This document shows, piece after piece, positions 21,979-33,385 of a stretch of 64,000 nt of DNA (positions are counted from its first letter, which is position 1; each line of letters starts with the position of its first letter). The translations under genes and the position numbers were made by a program. Under the pieces are notes generated by a model that worked only from the letters and a program-made list of their open reading frames with translations, searched no databases and had not been told where the DNA came from. This stretch comes from Pachyseris speciosa (lineage: Eukaryota > Cnidaria > Anthozoa > Scleractinia > Pachyseridae). The stretch is taken from contig JAEMWC010000982.1 in assembly GCA_016490735.1 (NCBI GenBank), forward strand, positions 257,388 to 321,387, read 5' to 3'.

Positions 21979-24900
21979 CTGATGGAGTAAGTGGCGAGAA
22001 AGATTATGGATGAAAAGTGTCCATGAAAACCGTAATTACGAAATTTAACACACCATAAACCAGCACGTTTTTAAAGTTGGAAGGTTTTAACCCATGGCCT
22101 TTAGTTTTGAGTGGTAGTACAAGGCTGTGTACAAGTTCCACGGTTTAAACACAGTTCTCATGCTTTAGATTATCACTTGCACCTTAATCTTATTTCTAAA
22201 GTGTCCTTTTTCTACTACTTAGTAACAAGAAGGAATTGACTCAAATCAAAACATCCATGGATGAGAAGACAAAAACCCCTACACAAATACACCATTTTGC
22301 TAATGATCAGTTCCTGGTGAATTGTGGGTAGATCCAGTCCTTTGTGGGGGCAAACGGCCATGTTAGGACATAATTTGAAATTGTAATTTTGACCGTTTGC
22401 CCCCACAAAGGACTGGATCTACCCACAATTCACTAGGAACTGATCATTTGCAAAATGGTGTATTTGGTATCTTTTGACTGGTCTTTTTATCTCCTCAAAG
22501 GCAGATACCATGTTAAGTGCTCTGGTTATAAAAAAAAAAAAGAAAGAAACATGATATCCACACCTCTTTCTGCGTTTTGGGGATCTGGATCTGCTGCGGC
22601 TACGTGAACGGCGTGAAGAGGATTTGACCTTTTCCTGTTTATAAACAAGATGGAAAGAAATTTAAACATGAAACAAGTAATATGGCCACCTAAGACCTGG
22701 AAACAAAATAATGATGTGGTGACTCAATAACTATTATTTTTTACATATCCTGAGTTGTGAGTGTATTCTTTACAGCGCTTACCAGTCACACGCACCCTCC
22801 AACGATTTTTTCTCATTTTCGAAAACTAAGTTTTGGTGGACGTCAATCAAATGTTTCCATGACAATATAGTCCTCGTTTCGTGTCAGTTTCACGGCCATG
22901 TTCAATCGTCGTTGTGATCATGCAGGTATAAATCGCTCAGTTATTACTGACAAAGTCGTTTCCAGTTTAATTCGTTGAGATGGAGGATTATTATGTCGAG
23001 ACAACAGGTCAGCCTTGAATCACACAGCATGCAGAAACACTTTTTGGGAGCAAAACGTTTGTGAAGAAGGCGATTCGATTGTACGTAAACACTGGAGCCG
23101 TAAGCGATCCACCAAAGAGAAGATCAAAGAAACGAAAAATATATCAGGTAGCTGAAAACGTTGGCCTCAGAAAATGAGTCGAGTTGTGTGGAAATTGACT
23201 TTTTATCTACTTTTTACGGATGTAGATTATTTTAGCCGCAGAAATTCTTGTCATTCGTTATGCTATAAGATAATCCAGAGCTCTAATCTTGACGAGTTGC
23301 AAACATGGTTGGAGTAGGAGAGAGGTGAGGCGTATGCAGTGCAAATCCTCAGCAGAACTAGACAACAAATGAGATTGATAGTAAAAAAGGTACTGAAAGC
23401 TGCAAGAGATTAGCAGTCAAATTTTTGTAGTTCATCCTGTAATAAAGGTTAGTATTTAGTTCTCAATTTGTTGTGGTTTCCGTACACTGTTCGTAAATTT
23501 GTAGCCTCAAATCATTGCCCGTGAGAGAGAGGAACGAAAAGGCACATGGTTCAGAAGATTTGCTTCTCAGTTTCAACCAGAACAGTTTCTGTTTATCGAC
23601 GAGTCAAGTAAAGATGAAAGAGAAACTTAGGTACTCTGAGAGTAGTTCGTGTAAAAGCAACCCCGTTATTGTCATGGATACATTTGATTGACGTCCACCA
23701 AAACTTACTTTTCGATAAAGGAAAAAGCCGTTGGAGGGCGCGTGTGACTGGTAACCGCTGTAAGAAACATGCATAATGCCACTCCATTCATCAACAAGGT
23801 GTTTTTTAATTTGATATTTCAGATTCCCCTTCTCACTTGTAACTTCAAACGACCTGGTAATTATTTCAGGTTCTTTTTCATGGTCAACTAATGTTTTTAC
23901 CACAATTGCTACTAATTTTGCAATCTGATTGGCTAATTTGCCGTTGTCTATAAGAGTCTACACAATGCTGCTTGCATCAATGTCGCGCAATGCCTTTTTT
24001 CAGCTCGCACTCTGAAATTAAAATTTTCTTTGATGTTGATATTGTGGTAAAAAACAAATAGAAAACGTTGTCTATACTCTTATCGACAACGATATCCGTC
24101 ATCACAGTGGTCAAAATTTGCTGTAGACTCAATCGGCTGCACCTTATGAGTCCACAAAATTTGACCAATGTGATGACGAATATTGTTGTCGATAAGAGTA
24201 TAGACAACACAAAACCACATTTGATTTGTTAACTGTCACAGAGTGCTGCATGCAGGGGGTGATTCTGTGCCTTAAATCGCTGTTATTCTTGTGCAATAGC
24301 TCAAAAGACCATAAATAATTATTTTCATTCAGCTGACAAAATACTTTGATTACTTTCATCAAAAATTATTCTCTTACTATTTTGAGACGGATGCGTTTGC
24401 CATTCAACTCTGTGTCATCAAGTTTCTTCAGAGCATTCTTCATGTCTTCTTTGCTAGCAAATTCAACAACACTGGAGGAAAACATTAATTTACAATTAAA
24501 AAAACAAAATGTTATGCTTTTTACACAGAAATATCATATGCCCAAAATGAACAGAGCTGTCAGTTGTCACAGCTGAATACAGTGTACCTTTGATAATTCA
24601 AATTAAACATTGAACGGAAAGTTCAACTGGAAGATGTGTGACACTTGAATTGTAAATTGGTTGGATTGATATAGTGATAAACGTATCAAAAGTGTCAGAA
24701 ACGTTTCTTAAAACACAGACATTTCAGGTATATTACCCTTCTTCAGTATGGACAACTATATCAAATGAACCACCGAATACAGTAACTGTGATGTCTACTT
24801 TTCTTGGTTTCAATTTAGTCGCAAACTTCCAATTATTCCAGCTGTCAAATTCAACATGACAAGTGCCTTAAAACATGAGGGCAAGCCTGACACAGATGCA

Positions 24901-27900
24901 CTCCCATCAAGTGAGATATGTGTCAATGGCTTTGCTGAATGGGTCCAGTCTGGGGTCTGAACCAGCGACCTCCTACTCAGCAGTCCGGTGCGCTCTACCA
25001 ACTGAGCCAACCAAGCAGTGGATCACAAACCAGGGTCTTAAAATAATTGGTAAGACCATGCTGGCTGTGTGCTCAACATATGCTTCAGTCCAGATGATTG
25101 CATCATTGGGCAGTGATGTTAAGCTGTTGGCCTTGTCTCCTTCACTCCACATGTAAAAACTTGAAGGGGACGTAAAAGAACCCACACACTAATTGAAAAG
25201 AGTAAGGAACGTACAAATGTAGTTTCCAGTGCTGTGGACTGCCCTCACACGTATCTCGGGGATGAACACCTGTCCCCAAGAGCCTCTGCTTGTCACAGAA
25301 GGGCTAATGATGATGATTGCTCAATGGAATGTCTAGTTAACATATAACTGAAGAAGGCTGACAACCAAATCAAGACTGAACAGCCCTGTATCGTTAGCAC
25401 AGATATTCATGTAGCCATTCTTTATTTAGTGCCCCAGCATGGGTGGGGTGGGGATAGGGTGGCACAGCAAAACATTCACTTAAAGTGCCCCTAACCCCAA
25501 CATATTTTTTTTGCTAAAATAAATCTTTGCACCTGCTTGAAATGCACTGCAGCTTTTGGCACCTTTTTAAACAAAATCTTGACTGTTTCATAGGCTGTAA
25601 AAGTTACAGAATCTAGGCATCACCTGTCACACAACCGAGCTATTAAGGGGCGTGGGACTTTTCCTGGTTTGACATCACAAACCGATTTGTATAATGGTAA
25701 GTCTTTGTAAACATGCATGCAGAGCAGTTCGTGACGTCAAACCAGGAATAGACCCATGTCCCTTTGTGACTTGGTTGGGTACCAAATGACACTTTGCTTA
25801 TCATAAGTTTTGAAGCCCATAAAAAAGTCCAAAACTGGAAATAAAGGCTGCACGGCTACAAAATATTTTGGGGTTAGGTGCACTTTAAAGAAGTCAAGTC
25901 TTACTAGTGTCTACATTCACAGACTGTTTTCCTCATGTGGGCTCAAAGAAAAATGTACAGTTTGTAAAATAAGCTCAGTTACTTACCCTTCTCCCTGTCT
26001 CCTTTTGTGAGCATCTGCAAAAGTGACCTCCCCTGCCTTGGAAATGTACTCTTTCAAATCCTGAAACAATACTTTCAGTTCAATTTAAAATGACCAAGAA
26101 CTACAACAAGGCACTGCAAACAGAAAAATCAGTGCCTAACTGTTCACCATAACCATGACTAAAGTCACAGTTCTCAAAAAATGCAAAAAACAAAAGAATT
26201 CCAAGTAGACTGCTATTATCTCTTGCTTTGGTGTCAATATTTTACTGTGTAATTTTTTAACCTCAGAATTTGCAAGAGAGAAAAACATGAATTGAATCAG
26301 AAACACTTGGTATTATTACATCAAAATCAATGTCTATGCTGCGAGATCCAAGAGGGGGAAACTAAGAGGGTCGACAAAGGCTGAAAATATTTTATTGATA
26401 TCTGCATGATACTTCTTGAGCTTCCATGAGACTTCCATGGTCTTTGAACCATAATACTTACCTATACAGTCTTTTGCATCAATTTTAGAGAATCAAACTT
26501 TACAAATTGGAAACAGAATGTGGCTGACGAGCACTGGTGGCCAACTGTAAGACTTAGATCAGGTATAGCTGGCACTGGTGAGAGAGACCTCACAGGACGG
26601 ACGGACAGCCACAATGGCACTAACTAAGCCCTGAATGACTGTCTGTTTGGTGAGGCAAGGGTCGGAATGGAAAAATTACATGGCACATGGTGCTCAAACG
26701 TCTCGGCACTTGCTGCTACGGTTGGTTGGATAGCAAAGGCAAGGTCAGATTGCGTACTCCTTGATGAGGCTCGAAATGGTGTCCGTCTGTCTGTCTGAAC
26801 GACCGACTGAATGACTCACTAGGAGTAGGGCAGGCGGACTGGCTAGGACATGGCATAGCTAGCTTTGGATATCTATAGATCAATCATAACGTGGGATCAT
26901 AAGTTATTTCTTTTCGAAATTATCAATCGAAAACTTGCAAATTTGCCATAACCTATAATAAAATTGGACGTCTTGAAAAAGGGCAAGCAAAATCAAACCA
27001 ACTCCACTCAATAATGCCTCCCCTACTTGCACACAGCAGTAGTATTCTAAGGGAAACATGATTAATCTTACTTAATCTGTATCAACTCCTTACAAACCAA
27101 ACCAAAAACAAGAAGTCTTATGATCTAAACAGAATCCCAATATTACTCTTTCTCCTGTCCTACCTAGGCATTATATTATAAAGAGAAAAGCAAAATACAG
27201 CAATGCCATTATTTTACATTATATGACAAATCCACACCAAGAGAGGGATGGAAAGAGAAATACAAAAAGCATTGTTTTACTCAACAAAGGTGAATACACA
27301 CCTGCCAGTTGATGCGAGAAGATAGATTTTCCACAGCAAGCCTGTGTTCTGTCCTCAGCGGAGGAGTGCGGCCTCTTCTCTGTGGTCTGCTGCTGTTTAA
27401 GAAAAGCATTTGAGGTTGGTTGGGGAAATTTATCCTCTGACAATGCAAAGTCCATTAAGTGTTGTCAAAAAATACAATCCATAAGGTAAAACACTGGTTA
27501 CATCTCAAGTGTGCTAGCAAAAACTGCTGGGTTTACCCTGAATATTTAATTCAAGTAATTTTTGAGCCCATAACTGATGCCAGGAACACATTTGTTGCCA
27601 AATTTGACTTGGTTCATAACATTATGAACTAAGTAAAATTTAGAAGGATTTGTATGGAGTCAGCAGAGCATAACGGTGCTAATATTTCGCTCTCAAACTG
27701 TAAGAAAATGCTGATTTTTGGCAAGTACCGTATTTATTCACTTATAAGGCGCACTCGGTTATAAGACGCACCCTAAACTTTCGAAGACGATTGTGAGAAG
27801 TAAGCAAAATGAAAATTTCACCTAAATACCCTGTTATAAGGCGCACCCAGAATTACGGGAAATTTTGTTGACCATGTTCGCTGTACTCACAACAATTAGC

Positions 27901-30900
27901 TTCCAAAAGCTACTACTTTCACTCTCAAAACAAAAGCGAAAAAGTCACACATTACGAACAATAGCAAAAAAGTCACACATGGACAATAGCATAAAAGTCA
28001 CACTTTTTAATTCACTCAAGTCATCCTTCTCAGGAAACAGAGTTTTAAGTTATGAACACTAATTGATCCATTTTTATGTTTATAAACAATACTCATCTGA
28101 CAGATTTTTCATTCATCAGTTGCAAAACTCATCTTAATCTTCGAGCATTCATTCACCGTACCGTATATTTTCAGTAATTATGCCAAGCAGTCGTCGTCAT
28201 TCCTATGATCTAAACTTCAAGTTGAAGATCGTAGCAGAAGCGGAAGCCACAAGCAACAATCGTGAAATTGCTTGCGAATATGGCATATCGGAATCGATGG
28301 TCCGTAAATGGAGACACCGACAGTATGTCTTGTTCGATAAACAGAGTTTCACGGTCGTCCTAGCAGTGAAGGCAGATGGCGAGAAACTTCCACCGAAAGT
28401 GATATTCAAAGGTGTTCGTTAGCTACAAATCGAGGTGCTCAGGAGAATGCAGGTTTCTTTATACAAGAACGCCTGGATGGACGAAGAAGGTTTGTTCTTT
28501 TTCCTTTATCATTTTCAGAGTATTTAATGGCGGCCATGCCATTTTTGCCACATTTTGTGGGAGCGAGGTTGTTTCTGACGTCAATCATTTCAAGCACGTG
28601 CTTTTTAGCATGCTCGCTCTTTGCTGAAATCACCTCGGCATGGTTTGCGAACTTGTTCGCCGTAGCAGCACTTATCGAAGTTGTTTTTCTTAGCATCTGT
28701 AGTTTGTTAAATTTGCTTTTAATTTGCGGTTTGGGATGACAAGGAAGAAGCAGAAGATGCAGAAGAGCCGATTGACAACAAGTTCGAGACAGACAGCGAA
28801 GCCGAGGGCGACGAGTAGCTGAGCTCAGCCGAGCTTTCAAACAAACAAATCAAACCAAATCAGATAAACGTTGTTTGTCTTTTGTTTATTCATTTACTGG
28901 TATTTATTTACATACTCATTTCAGTTTAGCATTAATAATTATTAAGGAGATTTGGGAAAGTTATATTTTGTTGCGCGAAAATACTCGGTTATAAGACGCA
29001 CCCCGAGTTTTGAGCAGATTTTGATCGAACAAGCACATTTTCGCGTAAAAAATGATGCGTCTTATAAGTGAATAAATACGGTAGGTCTTTTTGATGATGT
29101 TCTTTCTCAATATCCAAACAAATCCCTTAATTTCACAAATTTAAGTTTTTGTTCACGATGTCATCACTTTAGTACTCTATTGCAAATGACTCTCTTCCAC
29201 GCGGCTTTACTTTGTTTTCAAATTTACCTTGGGGCACTCCTGTAGCCATAGTCCATACTTCTGGAAGGATTTCTTGCATGCTCAACAACAACTCTGAGTT
29301 TTAAAAAGAAAAGAAAAATTTAAGATGATGCTTTCATTACAATCATTAACCCTTTAACCCGTAAGGGGTCTCCCTTTGACAAGTAAAATCATCTGGTGTT
29401 AGACTGTACATTGCTCATTGTGTGAATTGCTGCAAAAAAGCTAACATCACAGATTACCCTGGAAAACATGGCAAGATTTCCACACAACCCCATACATTAA
29501 TTACAGTACCGCCTGAAAGTATTGACCCCTTTTCCGCGTCTTTGCCGCGTGACCTCCTCGCGACTTTCCCTCGGTATTCCCGCGGCGGGCCGCTTTTTTG
29601 CCGAGGGAACTTTTCGGTCAGGCTCCAAAGTTGCCGCAGGAAAGTTAACCGAGGTAAAACCGAGGTAATAAAATACCGCGGTCGAGTTTGAATAGGCTTT
29701 TGTTTCCTTTGTGTTTCAAGTGACAAAGTAGCACCTAAAAGTTTCGGCAGGAAATCTTGAACAGGAAGGACAGTCATGGCCGCTACACATAGATCTATCA
29801 GCTTTTTTGATACATGGGCAGAAATGATTCTGTTGTTAGAATCCGACCATAAATAAAAACTTTTGGAGAAATATTTTGATTGTAAATTATTTTGATATAA
29901 TTTAGCGATTGTAGCGACTATTTTGAATCGAATCTTCGAAGCGCATTTATGCTCGCGTGGAGTTCGGCTTCAAAGTTTTATTCATTTACAGTGTGTGCTG
30001 ACCTGTGGAATGTGACCTGTAAACAGATCTGTTGGCATCTTGATGGAAAGAAAGAAAGGAAAGAATATTTCGGCATGTTTTGTGACGCTCAGAGCAGGAA
30101 TATGAAATTTACATGTTATGCTGATCAGAGCACGAATATCAATTTACATGTTATGTCTCAATGTCCGGCAACCGGACAGGAATTTTGAATTAAACTTATC
30201 ACAGATCCAAAAACGTTGTTAGATTGACTCGAAGTTATTTAGAAATAAGATATTAAGGGAAGCGAACAAATTACCAAGAAATTCTAAGCAAGGCAGGCCG
30301 AGATTTCAAAGAACAAATCCAAATTCAATTGGTCGTAGGTGCGTATCAGCGTTTTATGCAAATTCAAGCACGCACGTGACGACAACACAACGTGAGCTCC
30401 GGAGCAAAGATGGTTCGAACATCAGAATATGTCAAGTTAAGAATTTTGTCGTTCTGTAGACGAAATTTTAAAATTTCCCAAGTTGTCCGCGAATTAAGTT
30501 TAGAACTGAAGAAAAGGCCAGCCGTGAAGAACGCCTCAGCCGATCCAAATGAAATCGGCACGCGTCGTCAGAAAAAACTAAATTTAAAATTTTGAGGTTT
30601 TACCTCATCAGGTTAAAGACATTTTAAAGATATATCTGCCTGCATGTTTTCAGCTCAGTAGCATGCTTTGTTTTGAAAATAAAGCAGTTTGAATTTAAAT
30701 TTTTTTACAATGCCTGACATCGTGGTTGCGTCTGAGAAACATATCACGTACGCGAAAATATCGATTTACGTTGTGTTTTCGAGTTCTGAATAACCAATAT
30801 GTTAAGAGAAGTGTCTATGCGAATGTTTTGAACTTTAGTAGAGAGAAAAAATCTTTTGCGAGAGAAAAAGTGAGCTCCAGATGTTCCCAATGGATTTCCG

Positions 30901-33144
30901 ACCGCCATGTTGGGGTTCCTCACAGGAACACGGTGCCAGCATGGCGTCTCCATACTAAAAACTATAATTTTGAGTAGTACCCTTTACCTAATAACTCGAG
31001 TTCGGAATATCGCACAACGCTGAAACTTTGATACGTTGTTTATTTATTACTCTTCTACACTATCTCAGTTTCTTGACTTAATTTATTGAAAGATAAGCGA
31101 TTTTATTTTTTATTTGCGTGATACTTGCGTGACGTGCAAGCCAAGAATTGGGACAAATGCCGTACTTCACATGTGAAATACGGCGTTTAACCAAGGCAGG
31201 CGTTGAACCAGGGCAAGCCCCGTAGCGTTTCAAAGACTTCGATTTTACATTATATAGAGGCCGGTTCAAAAATTACGAGTCCATACGCAAATCGCGCACA
31301 GCGTTATTTTTATGTCCGTGAATCTTCGCACCTTACAGTACTTCCGCTTTTTTGACACCTGGAATTAATCGTCATTGTTCTTTCCCCGCGGCATTACCTC
31401 GTCTTTTCTCCCGCGGTATTCCCGTGGCAAAATTGTACCTCGGTTTTCCCGCGGGAACAATTTTTTCATACCGCGGTGGACGCACGGCCACTACCCGCGG
31501 CATAGATGAGGTATCGCCTCGTCCCGATGGGTCAATACTTTCAGGCGGTACTGTATGTATGTGGCAAGTAAAAATTAAATCAAGGTAAAAATTTTTTAAC
31601 CTAGGTTGATTCTCAATAGTCCAGTTTTAAGTTCACTATCACCGCTGAATAAAAGCACTGAGAACACATTTGCACAAGGTTGGCCTTGACCTAAAGTAAA
31701 ATATTCACAAATACCTGCAGGAAGGTACCACAAATTTGAAAATTAAACAAAAGACAGAGTTGTACACAGGTCATCTCGTTGGAATTTGTGAATATGTCGA
31801 GGCTAACCCTGTGCAAATGTGTTCTCAGTGCTTTTATTCAGCGGTTCTGGTGAACTTGAAACTGGACTACTCTTTTTGTCTCCTAGCCCTGAAAGGAAAT
31901 TGATTTACAACCTAGGTTAAAAATTTTTTACCTGAATTTAATTTTTTCCTGCAACATGTACACATTTTGTGACTCAAACTCTATTCATACTTGCTGTTTT
32001 TGGAACTGGGTTAGTTATGACAGTGATGCAAGTATAATAATTATTATTAATGTATGGGGCTGTGTGGAAATCTTTAACAAAAACACCAATATTTTGGCTA
32101 TGACGTTCAAAGAAAAATACATGTATGATAGATGAGACCCAATGACTTTCAGGTTGAGTGAAGGTCGCTTCACTCTTTTCCTATGTTTAACATGTAAGTC
32201 CTTATATGCTCAAATTTACTTGTAGCTAAATGATAGGACTGCCGCTGCTATCAGTCCTGAACCCAACTTGAATATACTAAATGAATGTAGGTAAGTAAGC
32301 TTTAGTGAAGAGGACACCACTGTCATTAAAGTATACATATCTTTGATCTCTATGGTCCCAATTTACTTGTCAAAACATGCAGCTAAACCTTATTTGAGCA
32401 GAACGCCTCTCAAAGCTGTACAAATAAAAAGCTCATTTGCAGTTAAAGGGGCAGTGTCGTGCTATTGTACCATCACTCTAAAAGGCTTAAAACTGCCAAT
32501 GCATCAGTGGAAACCTTAAAATAATGGTCTAGTTTTGTTGCCAAAGACTGTAGTACTGCATTGACACCATTCTGTAGGAGCATTTTTTGCACGGTAACAG
32601 GTAAAAGGCAGTAATTTTGGCAGAATTGAACCAAAAACAGCAAAAATCCCGGTGACAGTGCTCCTTCAACTTGTCGCTACCAAACCACTCAAACTTGAGA
32701 AGGACACGCATGGCTTAAAGGTATTTAAAAACGACAAACATCTGCCTACAATAGTCTTCAAAGACGACAACTGCAAACCATTTGTTAGCCACAGACTAAA
32801 CTCGTGATCTTACCTTTCTCCCAATAGTTCTCTTCCATTTAAGTCATAAACACAATCATCGGCATCTCTTGGATCATCAAATTCCTTGGGAACGAGAAGA
32901 GTGAAAGAATTTAAAAAATGATGAAGCACAAGGTCGAGACACAGGAAAAAGTCGATTGCGTAAAAATTCGCAATGTAAGCGTTTAGCTCAATGAGCTAGA
33001 GAGCGAACTTACCACAAAACCATATCCAAGCTTGATGCTAACTTCGCGAATTCTACCAAATCCCCGGACAAATCGCTCTAAATCTCTTTCTCGTGTATCT
33101 CTGGGAAGCCTTCCAAAGTAAACTCGTGTGCCACCACGAGACAT
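21630..33144 (-). CDS. SRSF4/5/6: SR splicing factor, SRSF4/5/6 (B52) class, complete
   Basis: A nuclear RNA-binding protein that promotes exon recognition during splicing. Eight coding exons: 33013-33144, 32814-32884, 29228-29293, 27302-27392, 25987-26060, 24378-24471, 22564-22634 and 21630-21978. Their phases agree throughout and give 315 residues. RRM1 spans about residues 7-77 (RVYFGRLP, KLGYGFVEF). RRM2 spans about 101-172 and has NWQDLKEY, the counterpart of the SWQDLKD signature that marks the pseudo-RRM of this SR subclass. Arg-Ser repeats fill about 180-240. The last 75 residues are acidic (EDE.. to EDD), an unusual end for the family. Intron 2 (29294-32813) is 3.5 kb and full of transposons; in vertebrate relatives this intron hosts a poison exon, but none was identified here. 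The start is chosen at MSRGGTRVYF because RRM1 begins at once. Confidence 0.95.
22284..22466. mobile_element. Foldback MITE in SR intron 7
   Basis: Near-perfect arms of about 80 bases (CAAATACACCATTTTGC and GTAGATCCAGTCCTTTGTGG with their complements) surround a short centre. In RNA it would form a very long hairpin between exons 7 and 8. Confidence 0.8.
22564..22634 (-). CDS. SRSF4/5/6: SR factor exon 7
   Basis: Encodes EKVKSSSRRSRSRSRSRSPK, the start of the RS domain. The donor is the weaker GTGTGG. It is confirmed by phase and by the RS content on both sides. Confidence 0.85.
22773..23760 (+). mobile_element. Tc1/mariner-type element with transposase remnant, TA target
   Basis: The inverted ends begin CAGCGCTTACCAGTCACACG on the left and CAGCGGTTACCAGTCACACG, in complement, on the right. 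They are flanked by TA on both sides. Plus-strand remnants read KAIRLYVNTGAVSDPPKRRS (a Tc1-like helix-turn-helix/linker) at about 23070-23125, and FASQFQPEQFLFIDES at about 23560-23605, with the second catalytic Asp block (IDE). Stops and gaps separate them. A 988-bp degenerate copy in SR intron 6. Confidence 0.75.
24068..24208. mobile_element. 141-bp palindromic MITE
   Basis: It is GTTGTCTATACTCTTATCGA at one end and its complement at the other, and pairs over most of its length. A relic of one end (GTTGTCTATAAGAGTCTACA) is at 23942. It lies in SR intron 6. Confidence 0.75.
24378..24471 (-). CDS. SRSF4/5/6: SR factor exon 6
   Basis: Encodes GVVEFASKEDMKNALKKLDD then TELNGKRIRLKI, the end of RRM2. 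Donor GTAAGA, phase 0. Confidence 0.94.
24945..25020 (-). repeat. tRNA-like SINE segment
   Basis: On the minus strand there is TTGGTTGGCTCAGTTGGTAGAGC-like A-box sequence and, 35 bases on, GGTTCAGACCCC as the B-box. Sequence to 25330 on the same strand may belong to it. No clean cloverleaf, so it is not called a tRNA gene. Confidence 0.55.
25484..25884. mobile_element. TTAA-flanked MITE (AGTGCCCCTAACCCC ends)
   Basis: The ends AGTGCCCCTAACCCC and the complement GGGGTTAGGTGCACT are flanked by TTAA at 25480-25483 and 25885-25888. A hairpin at 25637-25780 lies inside. The TTAA duplication is the mark of piggyBac-type targets. A second copy starts at 63532. Confidence 0.8.
25987..26060 (-). CDS. 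SRSF4/5/6: SR factor exon 5
   Basis: Encodes DLKEYISKAGEVTFADAHKR, the RRM2 helix 1 and strand 2 region. Acceptor TTTCAG and donor GTAAGT, two bases over. Confidence 0.94.
26100..27200. other. SR intron 4 sequence, nothing recognised
   Basis: Intronic sequence between exons 4 and 5 (27301 to 26061). Short GGACGGACGGAC- and TGTCTGTCTG-type runs near 26590 and 26785 are the only features noted. Confidence 0.4.
27302..27392 (-). CDS. SRSF4/5/6: SR factor exon 4 with tandem CAGCAGCAG acceptor
   Basis: Encodes LRTEHRLAVENLSSRINWQ, the start of RRM2. The acceptor is AAACAGCAGCAG, so exon starts at 27392, 27389 or 27386 are all in frame and differ by one or two serines in the linker. The longest version is annotated. 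Confidence 0.93.
27728..29081 (+). mobile_element. Pogo/Tigger-type DNA transposon, 1354 bp, TA duplication
   Basis: The ends are CCGTATTTATTCACTTATAA and its complement, followed inward by CGGTTATAAGACGCACC at both ends. TA flanks both sides (27726-27727 and 29082-29083). The interior encodes a degraded transposase. The repeat around it at 27605-29175 shows the original empty site. Confidence 0.88.
28180..28817 (+). pseudogene. Pogo/Tigger transposase, internally deleted
   Basis: It starts MPSSRRHSYDLNFKLKIV and has a CENP-B/pogo helix-turn-helix (REIACEYGISESMVRKW). It then jumps to strand AVKADGEKLPPKVIFKG of the DDE domain, NAWMDEEG after a frame loss near 28420, and an acidic C-terminus ending ETDSEAEGDE at a TAG near 28817. 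The catalytic core is largely missing and the middle (28500-28730) is unrelated in frame. It normally binds the terminal repeats; this copy cannot. Confidence 0.75.
29228..29293 (-). CDS. SRSF4/5/6: SR factor exon 3
   Basis: A 66-base exon encoding RVVVEHARNPSRSMDYGYRS, the end of RRM1 and the linker (compare VIVEHARGPRR). Acceptor ACTCAG and donor GTAAAT. It sits 147 bases upstream of a pogo-like insertion. Confidence 0.9.
29503..31554. mobile_element. 2.05-kb non-autonomous DNA element in SR intron 2
   Basis: Ends ACAGTACCGCCTGAAAGTAT and its exact complement. The zones just inside are GC-rich with repeated CCGCGG, CGAGGTAA and CCGAGG words. No transposase was recognised. It includes the diverged repeat at 30745-31135. 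The target duplication could not be resolved. Confidence 0.75.
31569..31949. mobile_element. Long inverted-repeat MITE
   Basis: Left AAATTTTTTAACCTAGGTTG-like arm and right complement (CAACCTAGGTTAAAAATTTT), with further pairing of GAATAAAAGCACTGAGAACA and TGTGAATATG.CGA. It abuts the 2.05-kb element. In SR intron 2. Confidence 0.75.
32443..32669. mobile_element. Short MITE (AAAGGGGCAGTGTCGTGC ends)
   Basis: The left end TTAAAGGGGCAGTGTCGTGC is partly mirrored by GGTGACAGTGCTCCTTCAA on the right. In SR intron 2; no coding. Confidence 0.55.
32814..32884 (-). CDS. SRSF4/5/6: SR factor exon 2
   Basis: Encodes EFDDPRDADDCVYDLNGREL, the second half of RRM1. Donor GTAAGA, two bases over. Confidence 0.94.
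33013..33144 (-). CDS. SRSF4/5/6: SR factor exon 1
   Basis: 44 codons, from MSRGGTRVYFGRLPRDTRER to IREVSIKLGYGFV, with RNP2 (VYFGRL) and the first half of RNP1. Donor GTAAGT, phase 0. Confidence 0.95.
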
Positions 33145-33385
33145 TTTCCGCGACTTAACTGCCTAAAAAGAGAAAAAAATCTGCTTCGAGAAGGACAAGA
33201 CGGTAGTTCACGAGGACAGAGAACAACGCGGATGTCCCGGATGAACACGCCGGTGTCCAAGCCGCTATTGTTTATTTATGGGGTTCCGAGATGTTCCTTG
33301 AAAAGGTCCCTCTGATCTCCCCGCGGCCGTTCCCGTACCAGCTCCCAAACTCACAAGGGGCCACAGCCGATCCGCGTATCTCAAA

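Larger units (their letters stand above)
27605..29175. repeat. Dispersed repeat copy split by a pogo-like element
   Basis: 27605-27727 and 29084-29175 together match 5905-6090. The first part has AGAAGGATTTGTATGGAGTC and GATTTTTGGCAAG; the second continues with the CAAATCCC...ATTTCA stretch. The gap between them is the element at 27728-29081. Confidence 0.75.

Noticed and set aside
24945..25020. Possible functional tRNA gene on the minus strand
   Set aside because: A- and B-box-like words are present, but no proper acceptor stem or terminator was found and the surroundings look like a SINE.
28439..28840. 133-codon open frame on the minus strand within the pogo element
   Set aside because: Opposite to the recognisable transposase blocks, no motif; likely a by-product of acidic-tail codons read in reverse.
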